Below, piece by piece: positions 27,323-40,710 of a DNA stretch of 64,000 nt. Made by a program: the position numbers and the translations under genes. Source of the stretch: Apostichopus japonicus (taxonomy: Eukaryota > Echinodermata > Holothuroidea > Aspidochirotida > Stichopodidae); the NCBI RefSeq assembly GCF_037975245.1, contig NC_092577.1:25977398-26041397 (forward strand). The letters are read 5' to 3'. The notes under the pieces were generated by a model, which was given only the letters and a program-made list of their open reading frames with translations, was not told where the DNA came from and searched no databases. Positions within the stretch are counted from its first letter, which is position 1; each line of letters begins with the position of its first letter.

Positions 27323-28465
27323 CATTCGATTTATCGGTACCGCACATTCGATTTATCGGTATCGCACGTTCGATTTATCGTTTTCACTCGTTTGATTTAT
27401 CGGTACCGCACATTCGATTTACCGGTACCGCACATACGATTTATCAGTACCGCACATTCGACTTATCGGTATCGTAAATTTAATTTCTCGGTCCCGCACA
27501 ATCGATTTATAGGTAGCGCAATATCGATTAATCGGTCTCGCACATTCGATTTATCGGTAACAATATCGATTAATCGGTATCGCACATTCCATTTATCGGT
27601 ATCGCACATTCGATTTTTTCGGTATCGCGCATTCGATTTATCAGTACCGCACAATCGATTTATCGGTATCGCACATTCCATTTATCGGTAACGCAATATC
27701 TATTAATCGGTACCGCACATTCGATTTACCGGTATCGCACTTTCGATTTATCGGTCCCGCACAATCGATTGATCGGTACCGCAATATCGATTTATCGGTA
27801 TCGCACGTTCGACTTATCGTTTTCACTCGTTCGATTTATCGGTACCGCACATTCGATTTATCGGTACCGCACTTTCGATTTACCGGTATCGCACATTCGA
27901 TTTATCGGCACCGCACATTCGATTTATCGGTACCGCAATATCGATTTATCGGTATCGCACATTCGATTTATCGGTACCGCAATATCGAATTATCGGTACC
28001 ACACAATCGATTTATCGGTACCGCACATTCGATTTATCGGTATAGCACATTCGATTTATCGGTACCGCACTTTCGATTTATCGGTCCCGCACAATCGATT
28101 TATCGGTACTGCAATATCGATTTATCGGTACCGCACAATCGATTAATCGGTACCGCACATTCGATTTATCGGTATCGCACGTTCGACTTATCGTTTTCCC
28201 TCGTTCGATTTATCGGTACCGCACATTCGATTTATCGGTCCCGCACAATCGATTTATCGTTACCGCACATTCGACTAATCGGTATCGTAAATTTAATTTA
28301 TCGGTATCGCGCATTAGATTGATCGGTATCGCACCTTCGATTTATCGGTCCCGCACAATCGATTTATAGGTATCGCAATATCGAGTAATCGGTCCCGCAC
28401 AATCGATTTATCGGTACTGCAATATCGATTTATCGGTACCGCACAATCGATTTATCGGTACCGCA
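27323..28465 (+). repeat. 1,143-bp tandem duplication, copy 2
   Basis: Second copy of 26,180-27,322. It includes the landmark at 28,293, which makes a short landmark-to-landmark unit of 1,143 bp (27,150-28,292). The other R copies in the window do not have this duplication, so it is local and probably recent. Confidence 0.85.
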
Positions 28466-28599
28466 CATTCGATTTATCGGTATCGCACATTCGATTTATC
28501 GGTACCGCACTTTCGATTTATCGGTACCGCACAATCGATTTATCGGTACCGCACAATCGATTTATCGGTACCGCACGTTCGATTTATCGGTATCGCACG

Positions 28600-29919
28600 T
28601 TCGACTTATCGTTTTCACTCGTTCGATTTATCGGTACCGCACATTCGATTTATCGGTACCGCACTTTCGATTTATCGGTACCGCACAATCGATTTATCGG
28701 TACCGCAATATCGATTTATCGGTATCGCACATTCGATTTATCGTTACCGCACATTCGATTTATCGGTATCGTAATTTCGATTTATCGTTATCGCACGTTC
28801 GATTTATCGGTTCAGCACATTCGATTTATCGGTACCGCAATATCGATTAATCGGTCTCGCACATTCGATTTATCGTTTCCGCACATTCGATTTATCGGTA
28901 TCGCACATTCCATTTATCAGTACCGCAATATCGATTAATCGGTATCGCACATTCGATTTATCGGCACTGCACATTAGATTTATCGTTACCGCACATTCGA
29001 TTTATCGGTATCGCACATTCCATTTATCGGTAACGCAATATCTAATAATCGGTAAAGCACATTCGATTTACCGGTATCGCACTTTCGATTTATCGGTCCC
29101 GCACAATCGATTTATCGGTACCGCAATATCGATTTATCGGTACCGCAATATCGATTTATCGGTACCGCACATTCCATTTATCGGTACCGCAATATCGATT
29201 AATCGGTATCGCACATTCGATTTATCGGTACCGCACATTCAATTTATCGGTATCGCACAATCGATTTATCGGTACCGCACATTCGATTAATCGGTATCGC
29301 ACGTTCGATTTATCGTTATCGCACATTCGATTTATCGGTACCGCAATATCGATTTATCGGTACCACACATCCGATTTATCGGTAAAGCACATTCGATTTA
29401 TCGGTATCGCGCATTCGATTTATCGGTACCGCACTTTCGATTTATCGGTATCGCACAATCGATTAATCGGTACTGCAATATCGATTTATCGGTACCACAC
29501 AATCGATTTATCGGTACCGCACATTCGATTTATCGGTATCGCGCATTCGATTTATCGGTAGCGCACAATCGAATTATCGGTATCGCACAATCCATTTATC
29601 GTGATCGCACATTCGATTTACCGGTATCGCATATTCGATTTATCGGTACAGCACATACGATTTACCGGTATCGCATATTCGATTTATCGGTCCCGCACAA
29701 TCGATTAATCGGTACTGCAATATCGATTTATCGGTACCACACAATCGATTTATCGGTACCGCACATTCGATTTATCGGTATCGCGCATTCGATTTATCGG
29801 TAGCGCACAATCGATTTATCGGTACCGCACAATCGATTTATCGGTACCGCACATTCGATTTATCGGTATCGCGCATTCGATTTATCGGTACCGCACATTC
29901 GATTTATCGGTATCGCACG
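28600..29919 (+). repeat. 1,320-bp tandem duplication, copy 1
   Basis: The segment recurs at an offset of exactly 1,320 bp, which is 60 whole monomers. No 20- or 23-bp monomer lies inside it. Few differences separate the copies: near 29,369 this one reads CACACATCCG where copy 2 reads CACACAACCG, and near 29,447 GGTATCGCAC against GGTCCCGCAC. Confidence 0.86.
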
Positions 29920-31239
29920 TTCGACTTATCGTTTTCACTCGTTCGATTTATCGGTACCGCACATTCGATTTATCGGTACCGCACTTTCGATTTATCGGTA
30001 CCGCACAATCGATTTATCGGTACCGCAATATCGATTTATCGGTATCGCACATTCGATTTATCGTTACCGCACATTCGATTTATCGGTATCGTAATTTCGA
30101 TTTATCGTTATCGCACGTTCGATTTATCGGTTCAGCACATTCGATTTATCGGTACCGCAATATCGATTAATCGGTCTCGCACATTCGATTTATCGTTTCC
30201 GCACATTCGATTTATCGGTATCGCACATTCCATTTATCAGTACCGCAATATCGATTAATCGGTATCGCACATTCGATTTATCGGCACTGCACATTAGATT
30301 TATCGTTACCGCACATTCGATTTATCGGTATCGCACATTCCATTTATCGGTAACGCAATATCTAATAATCGGTAAAGCACATTCGATTTACCGGTATCGC
30401 ACTTTCGATTTATCGGTCCCGCACAATCGATTTATCGGTACCGCAATATCGATTTATCGGTACCGCAATATCGATTTATCGGTACCGCACATTCCATTTA
30501 TCGGTACCGCAATATCGATTAATCGGTATCGCACATTCGATTTATCGGTACCGCACATTCAATTTATCGGTATCGCACAATCGATTTATCGGTACCGCAC
30601 ATTCGATTAATCGGTATCGCACGTTCGATTTATCGTTATCGCACATTCGATTTATCGGTACCGCAATATCGATTTATCGGTACCACACAACCGATTTATC
30701 GGTAAAGCACATTCGATTTATCGGTATCGCGCATTCGATTTATCGGTACCGCACTTTCGATTTATCGGTCCCGCACAATCGATTAATCGGTACTGCAATA
30801 TCGATTTATCGGTACCACACAATCGATTTATCGGTACCGCACATTCGATTTATCGGTATCGCGCATTCGATTTATCGGTAGCGCACAATCGAATTATCGG
30901 TATCGCACAATCCATTTATCGTGATCGCACATTCGATTTACCGGTATCGCATATTCGATTTATCGGTACAGCACATACGATTTACCGGTATCGCATATTC
31001 GATTTATCGGTCCCGCACAATCGATTAATCGGTACTGCAATATCGATTTATCGGTACCACACAATCGATTTATCGGTACCGCACATTCGATTTATCGGTA
31101 TCGCGCATTCGATTTATCGGTAGCGCACAATCGATTTATCGGTACCGCACAATCGATTTATCGGTACCGCACATTCGATTTATCGGTATCGCGCATTCGA
31201 TTTATCGGTACCGCACATTCGATTTATCGGTATCGCACG
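29920..31239 (+). repeat. 1,320-bp tandem duplication, copy 2
   Basis: Second copy of 28,600-29,919, joined to it in monomer register. Its right end continues into the R body shared with 8,009 onward at offset 23,374. Confidence 0.86.
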
Positions 31240-33325
31240 TTCGATTGATCGTTTTCACTCGTTTGATTTATCGGTACCGCACATTCGATTTACCGGTACC
31301 GCACATTCGATTTATCGGTATCGCGCATTCGATTTATCGGTAGCGCACAATCGAATTATCGGTATCGCACAATCCATTTAACGTGATCGCACATTCGATT
31401 TACCGGTATCGCATATTCGATTTATCGGTACCGCACATACGATTTATCGGTACCCCACATTTGATTTATCGTTATCGCACATTCGATTTGTCGGTACCGC
31501 AATATCGATTAATAGGTCCCGCACAATCGATTTATCGGTACCGCAATATCGATTTATCGGTACCGCACATTCGATTTATCGGTACCGCAATATCGATTAA
31601 TCGGTATCGCGCATTCGATTTGTCGGTAGCAATATCGATTAATCGGTATCGCACATTCCATTTATCGGTATCGCACATTCGATTTACCGGTATCGCACAT
31701 ACCATTTATCGGCACCGCACATTCGATTTATCGGTACCGCAATATCGATTTATCTGTAACGCACATTCGACTTATAGGTACAGCACCTTCGATTTATCGG
31801 TACCGCACATTCGATTTATCGGTACCGCACCTTCGATCTATCGGTACCGCAATATCGATTTATCGGTATCGCACATTCGATTGACCGGTATCGCACTTTC
31901 GATTTATCGGTCCCGCACAATCGATTTATCGGTAAGGCAATATCGATTTATCGGTATTGCACATTCGATTTATCGGTCCCGCACAATCGATTTATAGGTA
32001 TCGCAATATCGATTAATCGGTCTCGCACATTTGATTTATCGGTAGCAATATCTATTAATCGGTATCGCAAAATCCATTTATCGGTATCGCACATTCGATT
32101 TACCGGTATCGCACATACGATTTATCGGTACCGCACATACGATTTATCGGTACCTCACATTTGATTTATCGTTATCGCACATTCGATTTATCGGTACCGC
32201 AGTATCGATTTATCGGTCCCGCACAATCGATTTATCGGTACCGCAATATCGATTTATCGGTACCGCACATTCGATTTATCGGTACCGCAATATCGATTTA
32301 TCGGTCTCGCACATTTGATTTATCGGTACCGCAATATCTATTAATCGGTATCGCAAAATCCATTTATCGGTATCGCACATTCGATTTACCGGTATCGCAC
32401 ATACGATTTATCGGTACCGCACATACGATTTATCGGTACCTCACATTTGATTTATCGTTATCGCACATTCGATTTATCGGTACCGCAGTATCGATTTATC
32501 GGTCCCGCACAATCGATTTATCGGTACCGCAATATCGATTTATCGGTACCGCACAATCGATTTATCGGTACCGCAATATCGATTTATCGGTACCGCACAT
32601 TCGATTTATCGGTACCGAAATATCGATTTATCGGTACCGCACATACGATTTATCGGTACCTCACATTTGATTTATCGTTATCGCACATTCGATTTATCGG
32701 TACCGCAGTATCGATTTATCGGTCCCGCACAATCGATTTATCGGTACCGCAATATCGATTTATCGGTACCGCACAATCGATTTATCGGTACCGCAATATC
32801 GATTTATCGGTATCGCACATTCGATTTATCGGTACCGCAATATCGATTTATCGGTACCGCACATTCGATTTATCGGTACCGCACATTCGATTTATCGGTA
32901 TCGCGCATTCGATTTATCGGTACCGCAATATCGATTTATCGGTACCGCAATATCGATTTATCGGTACCGCACATTCGATTTATCGGTACCGCGCATTCGA
33001 TTTATCGGTACCGCACATTCGATTTATCGGTATCGCACGTTCGATTTATCGGTATCGCACGTTCGATTTATCGTTTTCACTCGTTTGATTTATCGGTACC
33101 GCACATTCGATTTACCGGTACCGCACATACGATTTATCAGTACCGCACATTCGACTTATCGGTATCGTAAATTTAATTTCTCGGTCCCGCACAATCGATT
33201 TATAGGTAGCGCAATATCGATTAATCGGTCTCGCACATTCGATTTATCGGTAACAATATCGATTAATCGGTATCGCACATTCCATTTATCGGTATCGCAC
33301 ATTCGATTTTTTCGGTATCGCTCAT

Positions 33326-34768
33326 TCGATTTATCGGTATCGCGCATTCGATTTATCGGTAGCAATATCGATTAATCGGTATCGCACATTCCATTTATCG
33401 GTATCGCACATTCGATTTACCGGTATCGCACATACGATTTATCGGCACCGCACAATCGATTTATCGGTACCGCACATTTGATTTATCGTTATCGCACATT
33501 CGATTTATCGGTACCGCACATTCAATTTATCGGTCCCGCACAATCGATTTATCGGTACCGCAATATCGAATTATCGGTACCGTACATTCGATTTATCGGT
33601 ACCGCAATATCGATTTATCGGTACCACACATTCAATTTATCGGTATCGCACAATCGATTTATCGGTACCGCACATTCGATTAATCGGTATCGCACGTTCG
33701 ATTTATCGTTATCGCACATTCGATTTATCGGTACCGCAATATCGATTTATCGGTACCACACAATCGATTTATCGGTACCGCACCTTCGATTTATCGGTCC
33801 CGCACAATCGATTTATAGGTATGGCAATATCGATTAATCGGTCTCGCACATTCGATTTATCGGTAACAATATCGATTAATCGGTATTGCACATTCCATTT
33901 ATCGGTATCGCATATTCGATTTACCGGTATCGCACATACGATATATCTGCACCGCAATATCGATTTGTGGGTAACGCACTTTCGATTTATCGGTCCCGCA
34001 CAATCGATTTATCGGTACCGCAATATCGATTTATCGGTATCGCACATTCGATTTATCGGTACCGCAATATCGATTAATCGGTATCGCACATTCGATTTAT
34101 CTATCCCGCACAATCGATTTATAGGTATCGCAATATCGATTAATCGGTCTCGCATATTCGATTTATCGTTAGCAATATCTATTAATCGGTATCGCACATT
34201 CCATTTATCGGTATCGCACATTCGATTTACCGGTATCGCACATACGATTTATCGGTACCGCACATACGATTTATCGGTACCGCACATTTGATTTATCGTT
34301 ATCGCACATTCGATTTATCGGTACCGCAATATCGATTTATCGGTCCCGCACAATCGATTTATCGGTACCGCAATATCGATTTATCGGTACCGCACATTCG
34401 ATTTATCGGTACCGCAATATCGATTTATCGGTACCACACAATCGATTTATCGGTACCGCACATTCGATTCATCGGTACCGCACATACGATTTATCAGTAC
34501 CGCACATTCGACTTATCGGTATCGTAAATTTCATTTATCGGTATCGCGCATTCAATTTATCGGTATAGCACCTTCGATTTATCGGTCCGCACAATCGATT
34601 TATAGGTATCGCAATATCGATTAATCGGTCTCGCACATTCGATTTATCGGTAACAATATCGATTAATCGGTATCGCACATTCCATTTATCGGTATCGCAT
34701 ATTCGATTTACCGGTATCGCACATACGATATATCTGAACCGTACATACGATTTATCGGTACCGCACAT
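33326..34768 (+). repeat. Family B leading segment
   Basis: This is the first sequence after family A. Parts of it resemble both families: cassettes with the 20-bp monomer (GGTAGCAAT or GGTAACAAT) near 33,360, 33,866, 34,168 and 34,650 also occur in A. Family B landmarks such as GTAAATTTCATTT appear near 34,527. One monomer near 34,586 (GGTCCGCAC) is 21 bp through a single-base deletion. Most of 34.5-34.77 kb is repeated near 40.45-40.71 kb. No gene is visible. Confidence 0.75.
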
Positions 34769-36347
34769 TTGATTAATCGTTATCGCACATTCGATTTATC
34801 GGTACCGCAATATCGATTTATCGGTACCGCACAATCGGTTTATCGGTACCGCACAATCGCTTTATTGGTACCGCACATTCGATTTATCGGTATCGCACGT
34901 TCGATTTATCGTTTTCACACATTCGATATATCGGTCCAGCACAATCGATTTATCGGTACCGCACATTCGACTTATCGGTATCGTAAATTTAATTTATCGG
35001 TATCGCACATTCGATTAAACGGTATCTCGCATTCGATTTATTGGTAACGCACTTTCGATTAATCGGTACCGCACATTCGATTTATCGGTACCGCACATTC
35101 TATTTATCGGTATCGCACATTCGATTAATCGGTCTCGCACATTCGATTTATCGGTACCGCAATATCGATTTATCGGTATCGCACATTCGATTTACCGGTA
35201 TCGCACATTCGATTTATCGGCACCGCACATTCGATTTATCGGTACCGCAATATCGATTTATCGGTATCGCACATTCGATTTATCGGTACCGCACATTCGA
35301 TTTATCGGTATCGTAAATTCGATTTATCGTTATCGCACGTTCGATTTATCGGTACCGCACTTTCGATTTATCGGTGCTGCACAATCGATTTATCGGTACA
35401 ACACATTCGATTTATGGGTACCGCAATATCAATTAATCGGTCTCGCACATTCGATTTATCGGTCCCGCACAATCGATTTATAGGTATCGCAATATCGATT
35501 AATCGGTCTCGCATATTCGATTTATCGGTATCGCACATACGATTTATCGGCACCGCACATTCGATTTATCGGTACCGCAATATCGATTTAACGGTAACGC
35601 ACATTCGATATATCGGTACCGCACATTTGATTCATCGGTATCGCACAATCGATTAATCGGTATCGCACATACGATTTATCGGTATCGCACATTCGATTTA
35701 CCGGTATCGCACATACGATTTATAGGCACCGCACATTGGATTTATCGGTCCCGCACAATCGATTTATAGGTATCGTTATATCGATTAATCGGTCTCGCAC
35801 ATTCGATTTATCGGTAGCAATATCGATTAATCGGTATCGCACATTCCATTTATCGGTATCGCACATTCGATTTATCGGTATCGCACATACCATTTATCGG
35901 CACCGCACATTCGATTTATCGGTACCGCAATATCGATTTATCGGTACCGCACAATCGATTTATCGGTACCGCACATTCGATTTATCGGTATCGCACGTTC
36001 GATTATCGTTTTCACTCGTTCGATTTATCGGTACAGCACATTCGATAAACCGGTACCGCACATACGATTTATCAGTACCGCACATTCGACTTATCGGTAT
36101 CGTAAATTTCATTTATCGGTATCGCGCATTCGATTAATCGGTATCGCACCTTCGATTTATCGGTCCCGCACAATCGATTTATAGGTATCGCAATATCGTT
36201 TAATCGGTCTCGCACATTCGATTTATCGGTAACAATATCGATTAATCGGTATCGCACATTCCATTTATCGGTATCGCATATTCGATTTACCGGTATCGCA
36301 CATACGATATATCTGCACCGTACATACGATTTATCGGTACCGCACAT
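34769..36347 (+). repeat. Family B core, copy 1 (1,579 bp)
   Basis: It opens with TTGATTAATCGTTATCGC and contains the ordered B variants TTATTGGTAACGCAC, GGTGCTGCAC, GGTACAACAC and TTATGGGTACC. It aligns with 40,711-42,247 at offset 5,942; that copy is 42 bp shorter through loss of one 22-bp and one 20-bp monomer near 41,735. Confidence 0.84.
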
Positions 36348-37640
36348 TTGATTAATCGTTATCGCACATTCGATTTATCGGTACCGCAATATCGATTTAT
36401 CGGTACCGCACAATCAGTTTATCGGTACCGCACATTCGATTTATCGGTACCGCAATATCGATTTATCGGTATCGCACATTCGATTTACCGGTATCGCACA
36501 TTCGATTTATCGGCACCGCACATTCGATTTATCGGTACCGCAATATCGATTTATCGGTATCGCACATTCGATTTATCGGTACCGCACATTCGATTTATCG
36601 GTATCGTAAATTCGATTTATCGTTATCGCACGTTCGATTTATCGGTACCGCACTTTCGATTTATCGGTGCTGCACAATCGATTTATCGGTACAACACATT
36701 CGATTTATGGGTACCGCAATATCAATTAATCGGTCTCGCACATTCGATTTATCGGTCCCGCACAATCGATTTATAGGTATCGCAATATCGATTAATCGGT
36801 CTCGCATATTCGATTTATCGGTATCGCACATACGATTTATCGGCACCGCACATTCGATTTATCGGTACCGCAATATCGATTTATCGGTAACGCACATTCG
36901 ATATATCGGTACCGCACATTTGATTCATCGGTATCGCACAATCGATTAATCGGTATCGCACATACGATTTATCGGTATCGCACATTCGATTTACCGGTAT
37001 CGCACATACGATTTATAGTCACCGCACATTGGATTTATCGGTCCCGCACAATCGATTTATAGGTATCGTTATATCGATTAATCGGTCTCGCACATTCGAT
37101 TTATCGGTAGCAATATCGATTAATCGGTATCGCACATTCCATTTATCGGTATCGCACATTCGATTTATCGGTATCGCACATACCATTTATCGGCACCGCA
37201 CATTCGATTTATCGGTACCGCAATATCGATTTATCGGTACCGCACAATCGATTTATCGGTACCGCACATTCGATTTATCGGTATCGCACGTTCGATTATC
37301 GTTTTCACTCGTTCGATTTATCGGTACAGCACATTCGATAAACCGGTACCGCACATACGATTTATCAGTACCGCACATTCGACTTATCGGTATCGTAAAT
37401 TTCATTTATCGGTATCGCGCATTCGATTAATCGGTATCGCACCTTCGATTTATCGGTCCCGCACAATCGATTTATAGGTATCGCAATATCGTTTAATCGG
37501 TCTCGCACATTCGATTTATCGGTAACAATATCGATTAATCGGTATCGCACATTCCATTTATCGGTATCGCATATTCGATTTACCGGTATCGCACATACGA
37601 TATATCTGCACCGTACATACGATTTATCGGTACCGCACAT
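36348..37640 (+). repeat. Family B core, copy 2 (1,293 bp, with a 286-bp deletion)
   Basis: It is a near-exact repeat of most of copy 1 at offset 1,293 (for example 35,414 matches 36,707). Compared with copy 1 it lacks 286 bp, exactly 13 monomers, near 36,428. Equivalently, about 35,135-36,427 is duplicated at 36,428-37,720. Small differences include TTTAACGGTAACGC near 35,588 against TTTATCGGTAACGC near 36,881. Confidence 0.84.
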
Positions 37641-38221
37641 TTGATTAATCGTTATCGCACATTCGATTTATCGGTACCGCAATATCGATTTATCGGTACC
37701 GCACAATCAGTTTATCGGTACCGCACATTCGATTTATCGGTACCGCAATATCGATTTATCGGTATCGCACATTCGATTTATCGTTACCGCACATTCGAGT
37801 TATCGGTATCGTAAATTCGATTTATCGTTACCGCACATTCGATTTATCGGTATCGCACATTCCATTTATCGGTACCGCAATATCGATTAATCGGTATCGC
37901 ACATTCGATTTATCGTCACTGCACATTAGATTTATCGTTACCGCACATTCGATTTATCGGTATCGCACATTCCATTTATCGGTACCGCAATATCGATTAA
38001 TCGGTATCGCACATTCGATTTATCGGTACCGCACAGTCAATTTATCGGTATCGCACAATCGATTTATCGGTACCGCACATTCGATTAATCGGTATCGCAC
38101 GTTCGATTTATCGGTACCGCACATTCTATTTATCGGTATCGCACATTCGATTAATCGGCACCGCACATTCGATTTATCGGTACCGCACATTCGATTTATC
38201 GGTATCGCGCATTCGATTTAT

Positions 38222-38725
38222 CGGTACCGCACTTTCGATTTATCGGTACCGCACAATCGATTTATCGGTACTGCAATATCGATTTATCGGTACCGCACAT
38301 TCGATTAATCGGTATCGCACATTCGATTGATCTATCCCGCACAATCGATTTATAGGTATCGCAATATCGATTAATCGGTCTCGCATATTCGATTTATCGT
38401 TAGCAATATCTATTAATCGGTATCGCACATTCCATTTATCGATATCGCACATTCGATTTACCGGTATCGCACTTACGATTTATCGGTACCGCACATACGA
38501 TTTATCGGTACCGCACATTTGATTGATCGTTATCGCAATATCGATTTATCGGTACCGCAATATCGATTTATCGGTCCCGCATAATCGATTTATCGGTACC
38601 GCAATATCGATTTATCGGTACCGCACATTCGATTTATCGGTACCGCACATTCGATTTATCGGTCCCGCAATATCGATTTATCGGTACCGCACATTCGATT
38701 TATCGGTATCGCGCATTCGATTTAT
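38222..38725 (+). repeat. GATCTATCCC cassette, copy 1 (504 bp)
   Basis: It runs from CGGTACCGCACTTTCG to the next occurrence. It includes the marker GATTGATCTATCCCGC near 38,325 and one 20-bp monomer (GTTAGCAATATC) near 38,400. The length is 23 monomers minus 2 bp. Confidence 0.82.
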
Positions 38726-39427
38726 CGGTACCGCACTTTCGATTTATCGGTACCGCACAATCGATTTATCGGTACTGCAATATCGATTTATCGGTACCGC
38801 ACATTCGATTAATCGGTATCGCACATTCGATTGATCTATCCCGCACAATCGATTTATAGGTATCGCAATATCGATTAATCGGTCTCGCATATTCGATTTA
38901 TCGTTAGCAATATCTATTAATCGGTATCGCACATTCCATTTATCGATATCGCACATTCGATTTACCGGTATCGCACTTACGATTTATCGGTACCGCACAT
39001 ACGATTTATCGGTACCGCACATTTGATTGATCGTTATCGCACATTCGATTTATCGGTACCGCAATATCGATTTATCGGTCCCGCATAATCGATTTATCGG
39101 TACCGCAATATCGATTTATCGGTACCGCACATTCGATTTATCGGTACCGCACATTCGATTTATCGGTCCCGCACAATCGATTTATCGGTACCGCAATATC
39201 GAATTATCGGTACCGTACATTCGATTTATCGGTACCGCAATATCGATTTATCGGTACCACACAATCGATTTATCGGTACCGCGCATTCGATTTATCGGTA
39301 CCGCACTTTCGATTTATCGGTCCCGCACAATCGATTTATCGGTACTGCATTATAGATTTATCGGTACCACACAATCGATTTATCGGTACCGCACATTCGA
39401 TTTATCGGTATCGCGCATTCGATTTAT
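38726..39427 (+). repeat. GATCTATCCC cassette, copy 2 (702 bp)
   Basis: Same order of variant monomers as the 504-bp copy but with nine extra monomers (198 bp) near 39,170-39,370. The length is 32 monomers minus 2 bp, so exactly one 20-bp monomer is again present. Confidence 0.82.
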
Positions 39428-39887
39428 CGGTACCGCACTTTCGATTTATCGGTCCCGCACAATCGATTTATCGGTACTGCAATATCGATTTATCGGTACC
39501 GCACATTCGATTAATCGGTATCGCACATTCGATTGATCTATCCCGCACAATCGATTTAAAGGTATCGCAATATCGATTAATCGGTCTCGCATATTCGATT
39601 TATCGTTAGCAATATCTATTAATCGGTATCGCACATTCCATTTATCGATATCGCACATTCGATTTACCGGTATCGCACATACGATTTATCGGTACCGCAC
39701 ATACGATTTATCGGTACCGCACATTTGATTGATCGTTATCGCACATTCGATTTATCGGTACCGCAATATCGATTTATCGGTGCTGCACAATCGATTTATC
39801 GGTACCGCAATATCGATTTATCGGTACCGCAATATCGATTTATCGGTACCGCACATTCGATTTATCGGTACCGCACATTCGATTTAT
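39428..39887 (+). repeat. GATCTATCCC cassette, copy 3 (460 bp)
   Basis: Third copy; 21 monomers minus 2 bp, with its single 20-bp monomer near 39,605. It differs by AAAGGTATCGC near 39,557 where others have ATAGGTATCGC. Confidence 0.8.
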
Positions 39888-40190
39888 CGGTATCGCGCAT
39901 TCGATTTATCGGTCCCGCACAATCGATTTATCGGTACTGCAATATCGATTTATCGGTACCGCAATATCGATTAATCGGTATCGCACATTCGATTTATCTG
40001 TCCCGCACAATCGATTTATAGGTATCGCAATATCGATTAATCGGTCTCGTATATTCGATTTATCGTTAGCAATATCTATTAATCGGTATCGCACATTCCA
40101 TTTATCGGTATCGCACATTCGATTTACCGGTATCGCACATACGATTTATCGGTACCGCACATACGATTTATCGGTACCGCACATTTGATT
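39888..40190 (+). repeat. GATCTATCCC cassette, copy 4 (partial)
   Basis: A diverged fourth copy reads TTATCTGTCCCGC near 39,995 in place of TGATCTATCCCGC and GTCTCGTATATTCG near 40,042. It grades into family B leader sequence. Confidence 0.72.
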
Positions 40191-40710
40191 TATCGTTATC
40201 GCACATTCGATTTATCGGTACCGCAATATCGATTTATCGGTCCCGCATAATCGATTTATCGGTACCGCAATATCGATTTATCGGTACCACACATTCGATT
40301 TATCGGTACCGCAATATCGATTTATCGGTACCACACAATCGATTTATCGGTACCGCACATTCGATTCATCGGTATCGCGCATTCGTTTTATCGGTACCGC
40401 ACATTCGATATACCGGTACCGCACATACGATTTATCAGTACCGCACATTCGACTTATCGGTATCGTAAATTTCATTTATCGGCATCGCGCATTCGATTTA
40501 TCGGTATAGCACCTTCGATTTATCGGTCCCGCACAATCGATTTATAGGTATCGCAATATCGATTAATCGGTCTCGCACATTCGATTTATCGGTAACAATA
40601 TCGATTAATCGGTATCGCACATTCCATTTATCGGTATCGCATATTCGATTTACCGGTATCGCACATACGATATATCTGCACCGTACATACGATTTATCGG
40701 TACCGCACAT

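Larger units (their letters stand above)
1..33325 (+). repeat. Family A higher-order repeat domain
   Basis: This half is defined by recurrent units bounded by an AT-rich landmark monomer containing TAAATTTAATTT followed by ATCGGTATCGCGCAT. Landmark-defined starts are 2195, 6239, 10195, 12392, 14586, 18519, 20716, 22910, 27150 and 28293. Diagnostic variants seen here and not in the second half include GTACCGCAGTATCG and GTAAAGCACATTCG. Unit lengths alternate between about 2.2 kb (P and Q types) and about 4 kb (R type). The right-hand boundary near 33,325 is where an R-type sequence stops matching its other copies; the breakpoint is uncertain by about one monomer. Confidence 0.85.
28293..33325 (+). 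repeat. Family A unit R, subfamily II, copy 2 (last family A unit)
   Basis: It carries the subfamily II variants (GTAATTTCG near 28,771 and 30,091, GGTTCAGC near 28,810 and 30,130, TACCGAAATATCG near 32,624). It contains an internal 1,320-bp tandem duplication. Near 33,030-33,070 one monomer (GGTATCGCACGTTCG) is doubled relative to sister copies. The match to other R units ends at about 33,325, where family B begins. Confidence 0.83.
37641..40710 (+). repeat. Family B core start followed by a cassette cluster (3,070 bp)
   Basis: Only the first roughly 140 bp match the other core copies. It then passes into sequence containing GCACTGCACATTAG-type monomers near 37,915, which also occur in family A R units. 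From 38,222 it contains the 504/702/460-bp cassette cluster, then rejoins B core leader sequence near 40,190. Confidence 0.78.
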
